Source: Dermanyssus gallinae (Eukaryota; Arthropoda; Arachnida; Mesostigmata; Dermanyssidae). Taken from it: a stretch of 64,000 nucleotides of DNA. The stretch's first letter is position 1, and every line of letters begins with the position of its first letter. This document shows positions 11,695 through 23,585 of this stretch, piece by piece. Below the pieces are notes generated by a model. The model had not been told where the DNA came from. It was given only the letters and a program-made list of their open reading frames with translations, and searched no databases. The translations under genes were made by a program, and so were the position numbers. The stretch spans positions 165,146 to 229,145 of the forward strand of contig QVRM01000427.1 of NCBI GenBank assembly GCA_003439945.1, in the 5' to 3' direction.

Positions 11695-12605
11695 ATTAAA
11701 AATAAGCGTGGCCGTAAGAATCCGAATGATTGCCGTCCTATTTCCTTTTTCCATTACGTATTTAAACTCCTTGAAATAATGGTTAACTCCAAATTCGAGG
11801 GTCATCCTCGTTAAATTGATTTTTTCGAGAAACCAGTTTGAATGTCGTAAGATCCGCTTAACTAAACGTGTCTTCGTTTAACTATATCAGAACGTCGTGA
11901 ACCGTTTTCGAACTAACTAACTTTGCTTTAGATTTTTTTGGATGTTTCTGCTTCCTGCAACTGCTTAAAGCATTCGTTCTTTTCGCAAATGCTTGAAACT
12001 TTTCATTGTGAGGCACGTTCTGTTTTGGTTCATACATAGCGGACAGTCTACACGTAGTAAAGATAGATTGTTTTTGCCTTTGATTAAAATATCGAACGAA
12101 AAACCGTTTATATTTATAATGTTGATCAACTTCATTAAATAAACAATTGCATTTGGGAGGGCCCGTAGGCTCATTGTCTACGCTGATGATATGACTATAC
12201 TTTCTTGTATTTAACTATCGGCAACACAAGCTGGCGTAGAGAAGACGATGCATGCAGAAGACGATGCCTAGCGGGCTATTTTGGTGTTTCAGAAACTTGG
12301 TTTTGTGATAAATCAAAACAAAACTGGACTCACGTTATTTCGCCCTGCCCAAAAGGCTGTTTCGGTTCAGATGCTGAAGCTCAATAAAATAAATAACACT
12401 TATATTGACAATCAAATGCCTGGGCTTAACGTTACATGAGATACATAGCTGGCTTGATTACTTAGATGTTCTTACGCCTAATTGCTATGCAGTTGTTACA
12501 TCTATTCGTCGAGTAAGAGAACTAGGAGTCTCCGTTGAGGGTCTTCTTACTGTCTGCACCTAAGATTTAATTAGTATCGATTCTTTGTTACGACGGAAAA
12601 AGGCT
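11695..12605 (+). pseudogene. LINE-C relic, reverse transcriptase
   Basis: The frame near 11700-11815 reads KNPNDCRPISFFHYVFKLLE, the RT block that precedes the palm in Jockey/CR1/R1-type LINEs. Near 12172-12240 comes IVYADDMTIL, the catalytic YADD box, followed by FQKLGFVINQNKTGLTLFRP, the next RT block. The spacing between blocks is shortened, with several stops, so it is a decayed copy. It ends before the RLE fragment at about 12615. Confidence 0.7.
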
Positions 12606-12614
12606 TGACGATCT

Positions 12615-12715
12615 TATTCTAACCCTTTTTGAGCGTGGTCGCATGCTTGTTTGGGACGCAACTGTAACCGACTCATTAGCGCCTTCGATGGTCGGTGCAG
12701 GTGCGGACCAGGCAG
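12615..12715 (+). pseudogene. RLE-LINE copy 2, endonuclease fragment
   Basis: LFERGRMLVWDATVTDSLAPSM matches the RLE domain of RLE-LINE 1 (3545-3620) in the same order. The frame is interrupted at 12716 by a foreign LINE 3' end and resumes at 13079 (LAEANKCRKYSG). Confidence 0.75.
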
Positions 12716-12725
12716 GTCAAGCGTC
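12716..12725. repeat. Target-site duplication, left copy
   Basis: GTCAAGCGTC matches GTTAAGCGTC at 13069-13078 (9 of 10 bases). They flank the R1/Jockey-like insert. Confidence 0.7.
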
Positions 12726-13068
12726 ATTCCGCACAACCCAAGTCCTCACAGGTCACGGCGACTTCCAGTCGTACCTGTTCAGGATTGGAAAGGACCCCAG
12801 CCCCACGTGCGTCCACTGCGGCGATGGACTCGACGACACTCCAGAGCACACGGTGCTTAGGTGTCCGTCATGGGCGGAGCAGCGCGCAAGCTTAACGGAG
12901 TTTTTAAGTAACAACCCAGCTCTTAACCTACACGACCTCACTATGAAAATGACGGAATCAATTTCAGGATGGAACAAAGTGCCCGCACTTGCAGGGAGCT
13001 CCCTTGCTGCGGTGCCCGCGTGTGCAACCGCATTTTCCAGTTAGTCCTCGTAAAAAAAAAAACAAAAA
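12726..13068 (+). mobile_element. 3' end of an R1/Jockey-like LINE inserted in RLE-LINE copy 2
   Basis: After the RLE frame the protein switches to TQVLTGHGDFQSYLFRIGK followed by a CVHC...EHTVLRCPSW zinc-binding block. This is the C-terminal signature of R1/Jockey-type ORF2 proteins. It terminates at 13042 and ends in an A-rich tail (13052-13067). A 10-bp duplication flanks it. Only the last ~105 codons are present, so it is a 5'-truncated retroinsertion. The single open frame 12643-13044 is therefore a chimera of two unrelated LINEs. Confidence 0.8.
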
Positions 13069-13078
13069 GTTAAGCGTC
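13069..13078. repeat. Target-site duplication, right copy
   Basis: Partner of 12716-12725. Confidence 0.7.
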
Positions 13079-13415
13079 TAGGTTAGCAGAAGCTAACAAA
13101 TGTAGAAAATACTCTGGCGTTGGTTATCCGCACCACATTTGTCCGTTGGCTTTTGAAACAATGGGAGGACCAGGCCCGCTTACATTAAAATTGATTCAGC
13201 GCGTGGGTAGAAGCCTTAACCTCTCCACGGGAGACTCAAGAGCATTGGAATTTTTGCGTCAGAGGCTGTCGCTTGACATCCAACGAGGAAACGCAGCATC
13301 TGTTCGGGGCACATTGTTGAACTGGGCTAATCCCGGGTTGGAGAACCCGCAACCACACGTTAACGCGGAGACAATTGTTCACTCCAAAGTGCTAACATAA
13401 AAAGTCATTTAATAA
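13079..13415 (+). pseudogene. RLE-LINE copy 2, C-terminal end
   Basis: LAEANKCRKYSG, CPLAFETMGG, then LNLSTGDSRALEFLRQRLSL and QRGNAASVRGTLLNW parallel RLE-LINE 1 residue for residue. The frame ends at 13400. The last ~85 codons are open, which suggests this copy is younger than RLE-LINE 1. Confidence 0.8.
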
Positions 13416-16400
13416 AATTGCATAATTCTTTGTTATGGTATTTCTCTCTTTAGAGAATTCATAATAGGGTCTATCTCACAGGGCGAAGGTAATTCGCAAA
13501 AATGCCCTTGGGACAGTTTGCAACTTGCGCCATAACAATTTAATTTGTAAATGTTTTTCATGTCTTTAAGTTTTGTCGCTAAAAATATACACAAGGTAGA
13601 AATTGCCAGCAAGAATGTTCGCATGCCTCAGTCAGAATATTTACACGTAAGCTGAAGATGAATAACACGTGCAAAATGCGACGTAACCTGCCAATATATT
13701 AAGAGCTTGTCTTATTTGTGAACGGGAAAATTTCTTACGACCTCAATTATTACCTTAGCATGAAGTGAGCCAAGTTGTAGCTTGAAATAGATAATGTTTC
13801 CCTTTAAACATTTTACAAACTTTTGTTTACGAAAACCTAGGTTGCGGTTTCTTGAATCAACCTCAAATTTGAAATTGAAACTCAATTCACCCGCATAAAA
13901 TATGAGGCAGAGAACGGTAAGTGGGCCTGAAAATTGCTAGTAGTACACTACCTCTAGTTGCTTATATACATCACCTATATCCTTATAGCCTAACGCAATT
14001 AATTCGAAACTTCCCGATATATAATATACTTTAGCCGTAGTTCCGTGAGAACACAGCACCGTTTGATCGACATTTTATAAACCATACGGCATCGGTCGAT
14101 TCTTTTGCAAATTATAGTGGAATGGAAAAATTGCTGACACAAACATAGATTTCCTAAATTGTCTTTAAACCAAAAATTCGTTTGACCTCAGTAATTTTTA
14201 ATTATGCCGTTAGGTTTGGTTCTGATTATTTTTACGGGTAGCCAGATGACTAACACTATTACATACACTGCTAGATTGCTGTCAAATTTGCATTTTTAAG
14301 ATATACTTTTAATGGACGAGGTGTGCAAACATATTTTGCTACTGTTTAGCGTCTTGTTAACGAGGGCGGCCCCAAATCAATTTTGTGGATACTAACGACA
14401 GTAGGTGATAGGACATAGTGGAGGTGACTGCATGCAAATGGATGCACCAAAAATGTGCATATTAGAGACTGGTTTGCAAAAGATATTTCAGGATATTGCT
14501 TCTGCTGAAACTAAGGTAAACTTCAGAATTTGTGGTTGATGGTCTCCGTTCTTGACAATAATAAACTACGCGATGAAAAGTGTTGTATATGGTAGTTACA
14601 CCGATACACGACCGATTCAAATGGGAAAAATTACTGTCACAATTAGCAAGCAACAGATAGACTAGCATCACAATATTCCGTCCTCGTAATGGTTCTCGTA
14701 ACGGTAGAGGGAAGGTCATCGTAATAAGCGCTGTGCAAGTTACGCGTTCTCTCTGTACGCATACGGATACGCTGTGAAGTCAGCGGGGAATAAAGGCAAA
14801 CGACGGATGTGTAAGAACGTTGCTAATGGACCTAACTCATCTGATGATGAGTATGGCAGCTGAATGCTGCGGAACACCCAAGGTGGCAACCTGCAAGGTT
14901 CTCCTAACATTTTTGTAGCGAATAGTGTCGACGAGCTATCACCGGTGATTCGAGCGCGATGTCGGCACCTTGTTACAGTACAATACAATACAAATATCTC
15001 CTTCATTAAAAAAGGGGTCGAATAAGAGAAATGAATTGCGCGCATTCGCGGGCTAGGCGAACTGTTTGCCAAACAGATAGGTGGTCAACGACTGCCACAC
15101 TGGCAATCTCGAGCGAATGAATGGATCCGCGACTCCGTAGGGTGTTTGATTGCACGTGGTAGTACCTAGAAATCTGATCATTACGTATGAGATCTTAGAA
15201 AACGCGGTAGTCAACACGACGCTGGTATTCCGCGACACTTGGGAGTACGGCTCTGGCACGCGTCAAGTGAAACTTTCTTTAAAAACGTGCCCCAAATGCG
15301 CTGCAGCAAACATATATCCTTGTTGTAGAAAGGTGCCCACACGTGAGCACAGTATGACAATTTCGGCCCTACGAGGGCTTTATAAAGGCAAATCGTTAGA
15401 TCAAAAAGACGTTGCAGTTGCTCGAGTATGTATGTAGCAACTATGTTATATTGTGCATCGGATTCAAAGATCGAAATAAATTATGATCATGATGCTGATG
15501 ACGACGACGAAATTCTCGCCCGTGGCATTGGGAGCAGCCCAGCAAAGCAGGTCATACGTAGAAGCCGCCGGTGAAGTTACGTCATACATGCGTTCTCTTC
15601 GTTAAGCATTGAGCCGTTCGGAAGCGTCCGCAGCGCATTAGGAAGCGGCGCTAGCAGACCTTTGGGAGGTCTACGCTGGTTAAGCGGCTGCCGCGTTGTT
15701 GTCCAGCCCTCCCACAGCCGCCCGGTTAGTTCGCCAACACAATCAACGATTGTTTTCCTTTTGCTGGTTCACAATTAGAAGGGAGCAGCGGGTTTGCGAC
15801 AATGTTTGCAGCAACGCAAGCAGACAGAGAAAGATCGACAAGCAGTCCGTCAGGACAAATTTATTTTCTCTTCCCCTTAATGGTCACTGCCACGCACAAC
15901 GGCCTAGCAACAAAAGAGAAGCTTTGCACACCTTTGATAGATCTGTAGAACCCCTTTCGATGCTGTTCCAATCCAGTAAAGAAGGGAGCCTTGGGCCGTA
16001 TTAATAACCCCCATTCGTAACGCCTTATGGCGTACTGCTAATGTTTGCCTTAGGAACGACCCGTGGGTCGGATAGCTGCGGGAACGCTTCCTATGAGCAG
16101 AGGCCTTGGAGCACATCCACAGAATCGGCAGTAGCCTTGACCCTGCTATATCGAGTCTGCGACGGCGGCTAAGAGGCTGATACACGACTTCGTATCTGTT
16201 CTCGAGGACGACCACGGAACCGCACTCCTAAGACATGGCAACAACTACATTGTAATAAAATGGTACGCAAGCTAAAGCTCTGAGACTCCGGATGCGAGTG
16301 ACAACGCGAGAGTGACCACAAGAAACAAGCTGTGTCATACATTACTCCAGATATTCTATTTCTACTGTTGAGTTTGGCTTCTCCTTCATAGTCTGCTTTA

Positions 16401-16795
16401 TCAGCGATGTAACGTTTTTCGTTTTAATTAGTCCAGAAATACTACAGGACTCGTTGCTTTTGCAGAAGCATGATGTAGAATGCTAGTACGTTATTTTTAT
16501 TATTATTATTATTATTTCCAAGGGAAATTACTAAACTATTAAAATTTCTAAAAATGGGTTTGACGCAAGCATCATCACTCAAATATTTTGTATGTTCTTT
16601 AGTTGTCTTCGTGAGCATCTTTTCGTGACATGCCTCACAGGCAATGTTTAATGAGAACGCGCGCATATTAAATATTCGCTCCGATCTGCTTGACGAAAAC
16701 AAATGTTCAAAAATTAGCTGAACGCAGGATTCCTCGTATGGCAAAACACTTAAATTAGCCTCTACTGTAGCTTATATATTTTCTGCCCGGGAATG
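13416..16795. other. No recognised gene
   Basis: Long AT-rich stretch with open frames of about 100 codons at most (for example 14740-15072 minus, 15696-16004 plus), none with recognisable motifs. A (TTA)n run lies at 16494-16516. Confidence 0.45.
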
Positions 16796-16814
16796 TATAT
16801 ATATATATATATAT
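16796..16814. repeat. (TA)n microsatellite
   Basis: Short TA run flanked by TTTCTGCCCGGGAAT on the left and GGTTACCCGGTGAGAAT on the right, which are partly complementary. Confidence 0.85.
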
Positions 16815-17984
16815 CCATATATATGGCAGGTTACCCGGTGAGAATCTTGACTCACTGTCCTTATAGTTGTGAAAGTGATGTATTTGTAGTTGTAATCGCT
16901 ACTCAACCTGAGTAACTAAATATGAAATGTATAACAGCATCAATGACGCTTCTTAAAACTGGAATTTAGTTGCGACATAAATATACACTATAGAAGGCAC
17001 GGCAACGTCCTCGAAATAGAGTATATTGAGTTAGTGCAAACCTTTTTTAGCCTAAAACGTAAAACAAACTAACAAGAACATGCAGGTTCTTTAATCGCCA
17101 ATTTAGTCTCTCCCCGATCTTTCAGTGACACGTGCCAACGTCCACAAAGCTTTTCGATACCTCTTTTTCAATGTCGTGTTTCTGGAAACGAATGTGTTGT
17201 ATCTCGTTTTGGACGTCTGTAAAGTAGTTTACGTTATTTAAGTTTGAAAAACCGAACCTGCGTACGTTCTCGTAAAAGATACTTTTTTATCGCATGTCAC
17301 CAAACGATCTAAGAACGACATCTCTCCGCTTCGCAGAAAGTAACGAAAGTCTCTTCTCCGCTTTCTCAGAAAGTACCTATTTTTTGCGCTAAAGCGGAGC
17401 CTAGCTTAGTAATGCAATAATGGTCGCTCTATCAGTTCTTGTCACCATTGCCCATGCTTACGCCTTAATTAGAGGGCGCTGCCTCCGAAACGCGTAGATA
17501 TCCAACCAGCAGGAACTTTTGCATCAATGTATATATATATATATATTTCTTTTTTTAAGGAGGGGGAGGAGGAGTTTGATGCTTTAGGCAATAACGCAGT
17601 AGGGTGGGTAAGACACTCAGCTCTATGCAGTGTGGGACTCACCTGCGACAATTGGGCATTTCCACTAAACGCACAATAGTACTTCGAGCCGACGGGAGAA
17701 ATGGTGAGTGCCTTTCGGATCAATTGACCAAAAGCATTTCAGCGTTTCTCCATATAGCCGCCATATTGCGTACCTCTACTTGCAAAAAAAGATTTATCTA
17801 GAGGTATCGCCCTATTCTAACCTCTCTGTTGCAAATCTGTCTCTCCAGGTGCCCCTTCCTAACCAGTACGTCCCGTGCCACTGCAGCTTATGTATGTATA
17901 TATATATATATATACAGCTGAGTTAGTAAGTGAAATAAAAGACAACCAAATAAAATATCATGTTCGTTGTAGACTACTTGATAT
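16815..17984. other. No recognised gene; two short (TA)n runs
   Basis: TA runs lie at 17527-17546 and 17898-17916. No coding content recognised. Confidence 0.45.
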
Positions 17985-18225
17985 ACTATGATTAATTTCT
18001 ATTCGTAATTGTAGTTTTCTGTTTCCGTTACAACTGCATATAGTTGCATGGCTGTTGCCGGAGTGTATATGTGAACTTTGTGGCTGCCCGTGTGATCTAT
18101 ATCACCCCTAGCGTTGTGGAAGAGCAATTCCGCTGTCTCAACTCTGAAAATGCGATGTCTATGATGTATATTTGTAAGCCAATCATTGGTTAATAAAACT
18201 ACTACTATTACATGGCTTTTGCAGA
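17985..18225 (+). pseudogene. LINE-A family relic: ORF2 C-terminal knuckle and 3' UTR
   Basis: Near 18060-18105 the frame reads ECICELCGCPCDLYHP, matching ECVCKFCGECNICRYHVLTC of the intact element in cysteine spacing. An AATAAA-like signal (TTAATAAAAC, near 18190) follows. Only the last part of ORF2 is left. Confidence 0.55.
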
Positions 18226-19009
18226 GCATATGAACAAATTACGGTAAGATTTTATACATTGTTATCATCATCATAGTATGTGGTATTATTACAATTATTG
18301 GTCTATGTGGTTTGTATATATTTCATAGGTATTGTTTAATCTGACGTAAGTAAGGTGAGATAGTGCGTCTTCGCAGCACTTTTGAGTTGATTGAATGATA
18401 CAGTGTTCTGATATTTCAAAGCAGCTTGTTTCGCAATGTAGAACCTAATTGTGTACTTGTGGCTAAGGAGACATTAAGCAAGTGAAATACCTCAAGTGTG
18501 TCAAGTTCTTGCAGATTAGATAACAGTTCTGTTGCTATTGGCACGCGCTGTGGGAGACTCAAGACGAGGCGAAGCATCTTTTACTGAAGCAGATGAAACG
18601 GAGTTGAATGACACGCATAAGTAAGTACACCTCCAGACCATATATCAGGTGACCCTGTACACATGCGTGGTACAATGCCGTGAGACATTGGCGGAAAAGA
18701 TTGTGCGAATGCGGCAACAAATATTTAACATGTTTTGTATGCACCTGGATAACTTTTTTAGTTTAGATGTTCATTAAGAACGATACCCAGAAACTTCGTT
18801 TCAACTAATATAAAAGGCGTGTGCCAACGCAGGCAAAAGCTTCAGGATCAATTGTCGTTTAGCCCATCGGAGTTTAAATTGTACAACTCCTCTTTTTGAC
18901 CCACTTAATCTTAAATAACTAATACTTCATTTTAAATGCAACAAGAAATCCTACCCATACTGATGTTGCCTTGCAAAGCGTCAAGGGATAAACGCGAAAG
19001 TGCAAAACC
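18226..19009. other. No recognised gene
   Basis: AT-rich spacer with no recognisable motif. Confidence 0.45.
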
Positions 19010-19500
19010 GGGGCGGAAATGCCTTGTTTAGGAGTGACGATGAAATTTATAATTCATATTATTAATTATATTAATATATTTTGCCGTTTTTCTCCTACAT
19101 AGTTTAGCAAAATCTACGTTTGCGGGAAAACCATGTGGGTGTATGAGTAAGTTAAGTACATATTTTGAAATTTGTAATATTTTGAGATTTAAAGAAGAAG
19201 CGGAAATGTCTTGGCAGAAATTTCGTTCTAAACGTGAAGGTTTCAACGTAAATCATAACATTTCTGGCTGTCAATAAGGCTAAGTTACTCGGCAAGTATG
19301 TAACGCAGCACCATCACTTTGGTACGAAAATGATGGACATTAAACCTTGCCTAAGAGTAGTCCTTTGGGCATACATTTTGGATCGTAACGGTAAACTTTT
19401 ACGGTTCTCTAGATCAATGTTTTAACGCAAGACATAACAACCTATCGATTTTGCTTGATTCGGCTATTTGCCTTTCGCTAGCTTATGGATAACAGGTCAC
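19010..19500. mobile_element. Foldback element family, diverged copy
   Basis: The left part (GGCGGAAATGCCTTGTTTAG, TTCTCCTACATAG, AATCTACGTTTGCGGG) matches 10195-10305 in direct orientation. The right part (GCAGCACCATCACTTTGGTA near 19300; GATTCGGCTATTTGCCTTTC near 19455) matches 10390-10595 in inverted orientation. This gives the two-armed layout of the element at 50281-51182. It is non-coding. Confidence 0.6.
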
Positions 19501-19589
19501 AAAATGTTGACTACGACTGGCGACGTCGAAACACACATGCCCATGTTCCGTATAGTGTATGCAATAGCGTTTGTAAACAAATTTCTTTA

Positions 19590-20232
19590 TGCGCATCTAC
19601 GCAAGCTTTTTCTGTTCATGGTTCTATGCGCCACGGTTCCATGAGTAAATTCCACGCATACTTTTATTCCCCATGGAAACTGTAGCATTCGCAGAAAATT
19701 TGTTGCACGTCTTTTGCCACAAACTTTGGCGGACACCTTTTGGAAGACCTCCCAACAGTCCTGGTAATGGTTCACTTAGAAATGTATGATGTGCCAATAC
19801 CACAAGAATTATATGTCGGTCTATGAAGCATATTCTTATCATGCCAGCCCGCACATTCACGAAAAAAACGCCTCTGGCGTTCACGCTGAGGAGCAATATG
19901 CGGGTTTTCGCTAACCAAACAATAGATGTACACACCGTCTTGTGTAAAGCAAGCTTCACCCGTACAAAGCACTTCGCATTGGCGTCTACCTGCCGCAGAA
20001 ACCATCTTCAGTAGCCACCCGTCCCCCGTAATCTGTATCCAGTAGAGTTTGAATTAGCTGCCGTCGATACAAATGTAGTCCTGCGGCTCTTAGTATTTGA
20101 AGGACGGTATTGCAACTCGCACTAACGCTTACAGAAGCTACTGCCTGAGGGATGCACTGTTTCATTGCTGATGTTCTTGCTGGTCTCGGTCTGCCAGGAT
20201 CGTACTGATGGCCACGGTACCATCCAGTTTCA

Positions 20233-20235
<3 letters not shown>
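19590..20235 (-). pseudogene. Tc1/mariner-superfamily transposase relic
   Basis: On the minus strand, 20210-19990 reads DPGRPRPARTSAMKQCIP... then VLQILRAAGLHLYRRQ, the GRPR linker and second helix-turn-helix of Tc1/mariner transposases. After a frameshift comes EVLCTGEACFTQDGVY, the first catalytic Asp block, with the expected D changed to G (TGEA for TDEA). Then, in another frame, comes FLSEPLPGLLGGLPKGVRQSLW, the segment before the second Asp. At least two frameshifts and a missing catalytic residue make it dead. The N-terminus is cut by the (TA)n at 20236. It lies 90 bp from the foldback copy at 19010-19500. Confidence 0.7.
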
Positions 20236-20268
<33 letters not shown>

Positions 20269-20318
20269 AATATATATATATATATATATATACATATTCA
20301 TATATGTGTGTGTGTGAG
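20236..20318. repeat. (TA)n / (TG)n microsatellite
   Basis: TA run interrupted by CATAAA and CATATTCA, ending in a TG run. Confidence 0.9.
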
Positions 20319-20452
20319 TTAACGCAACTACTTGCAAATTTACAATAACATGAGATCAACCGCATCATATACAAATGCGGTGGAGACACTAATAAGTGTC
20401 TCCGGTAATTAAAACCGAGTTAGTCTGCACAAGGTCATATGAATGCTTTCAT

Positions 20453-20463
20453 TAGTGCCACGC
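20453..20463. repeat. Target-site duplication of SINE-A (left)
   Basis: TAGTGCCACGC is repeated exactly at 20646-20656, on the other side of the SINE. Confidence 0.85.
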
Positions 20464-20645
20464 GAGCCCGGTGGCGCGGTGCATTCGTCAACGTCTCGCG
20501 ACCGGAGGAATTACATAGATGCGCGGGTTCGAGCCCCACCGTTGCACATTTGTATTTATGGGTGTCCGTTTATGACGCAATGCGGAAAGCAGTCCCGTGG
20601 ACGTTAAGTCCTAGCTGAGGGTAAGCCCGAAAACGTTTTGTTTAC
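20464..20645 (+). mobile_element. SINE-A (tRNA-derived), full copy
   Basis: The head carries a Pol III A-box-like GGTGGCGCGGTGC and a B box GGTTCGAGCCCC. The tRNA-unrelated body follows (CCGTTGCACATTTG, GCAGTCCCGTGGACGTTAA) and a tail ending AAGCCCGAAAACG. A perfect 11-bp duplication flanks it. Other copies: 28113-28276, 29331-29504, 37030-37195 and 62224-62341, with fragments at about 38635 and 44204. Confidence 0.85.
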
Positions 20646-20656
20646 TAGTGCCACGC

Positions 20657-21170
20657 AGGATTTGCGATGACGTGGCAGTGCGATCATCCCTACAACCCCC
20701 TCACAGCAGAAGACTAGAACCGAGTCGCATATTCGGCCATGGAATAATCGATCAGGGCAACCGGCAGTCTCATTCGCGCGTTGCCAGCTTCTTTTCTCGT
20801 CATCATTTTGTAAAGACTAATCTTAGGGTGGGCCAGCCAGACTCTAGAAGGTTGGCCCTGAGATGGGCCCTTGCGAGACATCGTCCACTACCCCGCTTTG
20901 CTCCGTTGTCAGGTCGTATAGTATTCTGATCCAACAGGTAACTCGCGATTATACGTCCGAGAAACAGGGACGTCTCCCTCGCCTCTCTAGCGTGCTTAGT
21001 ACACATACCAATCTTGTAAAACAGGAGGCGTTCGGTTGAGGCGCCCAGTACTCAAAAGCAGCCAGACTATGGCCCCTTTTCTTCAATACTGCATCTTCCT
21101 CGTGAGCTTCCTGTAATAGACTATGCAGTGTCGATAATTAGGTTTAGAATCAAATTGGTCCCAGGGGACT
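20657..21170. other. No recognised gene
   Basis: Moderately GC-rich sequence without recognisable domains. Confidence 0.45.
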
Positions 21171-21444
21171 TCTGGCGTGGTCTAGGGGACTAGTGCGCTA
21201 GTCATGGTTGTCATCTACCGGAGTGTCGCCGGTTCGATTCCTGTTATTGGTCAAATTTTCTTTGGGCGATGCTCATTGAGAATAGATGATAAACCATACC
21301 GCTGAGAGTCAGCGGCCATGCTGCCACAAGGACTGTTGGGGAAACCCTAGATATCTTAACATGTTCGGCCCTCGGTGCATTAAAGATATGCCTCAGGTTA
21401 AGTGCCAAGCCTCTAGGGAGCGGAGGATAATATAGAATTAAAAA
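21171..21444 (+). mobile_element. SINE-B (tRNA-derived), long copy
   Basis: The tRNA-like head has an A-box region GGCGTGGTCTAGGGGACTAG and a B box GGTTCGATTCC. The body continues through TTGGGCGATGCTCATTGAGA. The same head and body start occur inverted at 22630-22746. It differs throughout from SINE-A. The 3' limit is approximate. Confidence 0.75.
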
Positions 21445-22629
21445 CAACCTCTTAAAAAAATTTAATTCTAGAAGACTTCTTGTATTAGCTCGTCCTCCTA
21501 CCTACTCGCCAATGGGTAGTTGGATTTCGCCACCCCGCAAAGGAGCCGCAGTAGCAGGTTGATAAACACATCGTGATTTCCAAACGAGAAATTGATGCAC
21601 TAATTGACGCTAATAGCCTTTGATGCCTATACCGCGTAAATTTTGGTCATAGCTATGAACATCGCGTATTTCGTACATTTTAAAGCGTGGTAACGCCTCA
21701 CAACAAACAAAGTTTCGTTAAAAAAATAAAAAATGCTAAGTAAACAGTGAAGCAAAATGTGCTTTAAGAGCAAAACAAATACGTGGCACAAACACTTTAG
21801 GCTGAAGTGTCGGCATAAGAACGTACATGTCAGCTGGCACTATACCAATGTTCAAAGAAGTCCTGGGGATTAGCGTCCGGGTGCAACATTTTTATCTAGC
21901 CCCAATTAGGAACATTTGGGCTGCTAAATCGTCACAAGACACCTGGCCCTTCTTCTAGAAGCTAGTCGTCATAAACACGAAGGGTTTAGTATATAAGATC
22001 CCTTTATAAATATGATCAGGATACTCAGGTAGTCTTCCTTCGGCAAGGCAACTGAGAAATCGAAGCAAGTCAAATTTGGTACTATATATAATATTAGACA
22101 AATTCCAAAAATAGTTTTATACTAGGTTGAATTCGACATAGCCACCGATAAGCTTCAAAACGGATACAAACTAGACCATTGGAAAGGGCGACTCTTCGAC
22201 TGCTAGCAGTATATATGCACCAATATTGTGGTAACTGGCCATTTCAATTTCGTTGGGCCGCTTTTCTCGTGCAACCTACTGGCGTCATTTTAGGAAATAA
22301 AGAATAAGCCTCGAGCTGTAAATAAACACTTGTTTTCTAAAGATTGGAATGCAACCTAAATGAAAACTGCGTTTGACAAGGTTCACGGGAACTCTGCGCC
22401 ACTGTTACTCCAACTCGATTAATAGATTTGAAAAAAAGTCACACGATTGCCAAGAGTAAGCCATTTTCAGGAAGCTCAGAAGCGGCTTTTGATGAGGAGG
22501 ACGTGAAGCATTTCGCCAGTGGCGTGTGCACCCGGTGAAGGAATGGACCTCCGAATATTGAGGAGAATATTGAGGACAACGGCAACGGAAAGAGGATAGT
22601 TGATCAATCCGCTAGCCGAGAAATAACCA
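21445..22629. other. No recognised gene
   Basis: AT-rich spacer between two SINE-B copies. No coding signal. Confidence 0.45.
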
Positions 22630-22746
22630 GTGTATCACCTATTCTCACTGAGCCTTGCCCAACGAAAGTTTGATCAACAACAGGGATCGAACCGGCGACA
22701 CCCCGGCAGGTGACTAGCACACTAGTCTCTCAGACCATGCCGCCGC
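22630..22746 (-). mobile_element. SINE-B (tRNA-derived), 3'-truncated copy
   Basis: The reverse complement reads GGCATGGTCTGAGAGACTAG, then GTCGCCGGTTCGATCCCTGT (B box), then TTGGGCAAGGCTCAGTGAGA. It matches 21171-21290 and stops shortly after. Confidence 0.75.
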
Positions 22747-23251
22747 ATATACACATCTATCTCTATGCATACATAAACATACCTACTATACCTCGAGTAA
22801 CCAGTAGTAACAATTGTCAGCGGCGGAACACGTGAGCTGCTGGCGTATCGCGTAGGTGAGTGAAAAGCGTGGGAAAGAAATAACACACGGACATTGGTTG
22901 GTCTGAATGGACGCACCATATGGACCCTTCCGGTGTCCATCGTACCATCGTGTCATCACGTCTGTGTGCGCGGCGTCACGACACGCAAAGACGCACACAT
23001 CTTCGACAACAGCAGCAATAAGAAAAGCGTGCCGCTTTACGTGGCGCCTATTTAGATGACATCACTGCCACCACTGCCATTGACTGCCCGAACCGGTAGC
23101 AGCCTGGCAGCGGACTAATCGCCGACGCCTCGAACTGAATGACCGCTTGTATTATTGTTTTACTGTTGTATCGCTCAACTTTACGACCGATGTTAACGCG
23201 ACCGGTTGGCCCTCGCACCGGCGGGGCAGGCAAGCAGGCAGGCCGGCGGCC
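22747..23251. other. Upstream region of the ODC-like gene
   Basis: GC content rises toward the promoter. No gene or repeat recognised. Confidence 0.45.
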
Positions 23252-23287
23252 TATTTAAGCGCGACCCGTCGAAACAAGCGACAGTTA
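23252..23287 (+). promoter_or_regulatory. Core promoter of the ODC-like gene (TATA and initiator)
   Basis: A TATA-like TATTTAA at 23252-23258 lies 31 to 25 bases before the A of an initiator-like ACAGTT (A at 23283). That is the spacing expected for a focused Pol II start. It is preceded by a GC-rich stretch and followed by an AUG-free leader of ~300 bases that ends at the ODC-like start codon. Inferred from sequence and spacing only. Confidence 0.5.
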
Positions 23288-23585
23288 GTTGGACGTTCGC
23301 ACTCCAGACGTAAGGCTTCACTGCTCATCACCATCATCATCGCTGCTGGGATCCTGCCTGCTCCACTTCGGTCGCCAGGGCACTGATCGCGCTGATCAGC
23401 CTCTGCCAGAAGCCGGTCTTCGTCGTGCACGTCTTCCTGGGCCGGCGCACTAGCAGCACTGGGTCGAGTAACGGTCGTGTCGTGATCTTCGTACTTCGTT
23501 CCTCGAACGAGGCAAGCAGTGAGGCCGCGAGGGAGAGAGCCCGAGAGAAAGACAGAGAACAGACAACAGACGCCAAGCAGGAGGT
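23283..23585 (+). other. 5' UTR of the ODC-like gene, AUG-free with a long open frame
   Basis: No ATG occurs between the putative start site and 23586. One frame is open from 23314 to 23616, overlapping the main start in another frame, and contains near-cognate CTG, GTG and ATC codons. ODC homologues in other animals are known to carry non-AUG upstream reading frames that respond to polyamines. Whether this one is used is inference. Confidence 0.45.

Noticed and set aside
20464..20540. tRNA gene at the B-box sequences of SINE-A and SINE-B
   Set aside because: The same head is followed by the same non-tRNA body in several places with target duplications, so these are SINEs.
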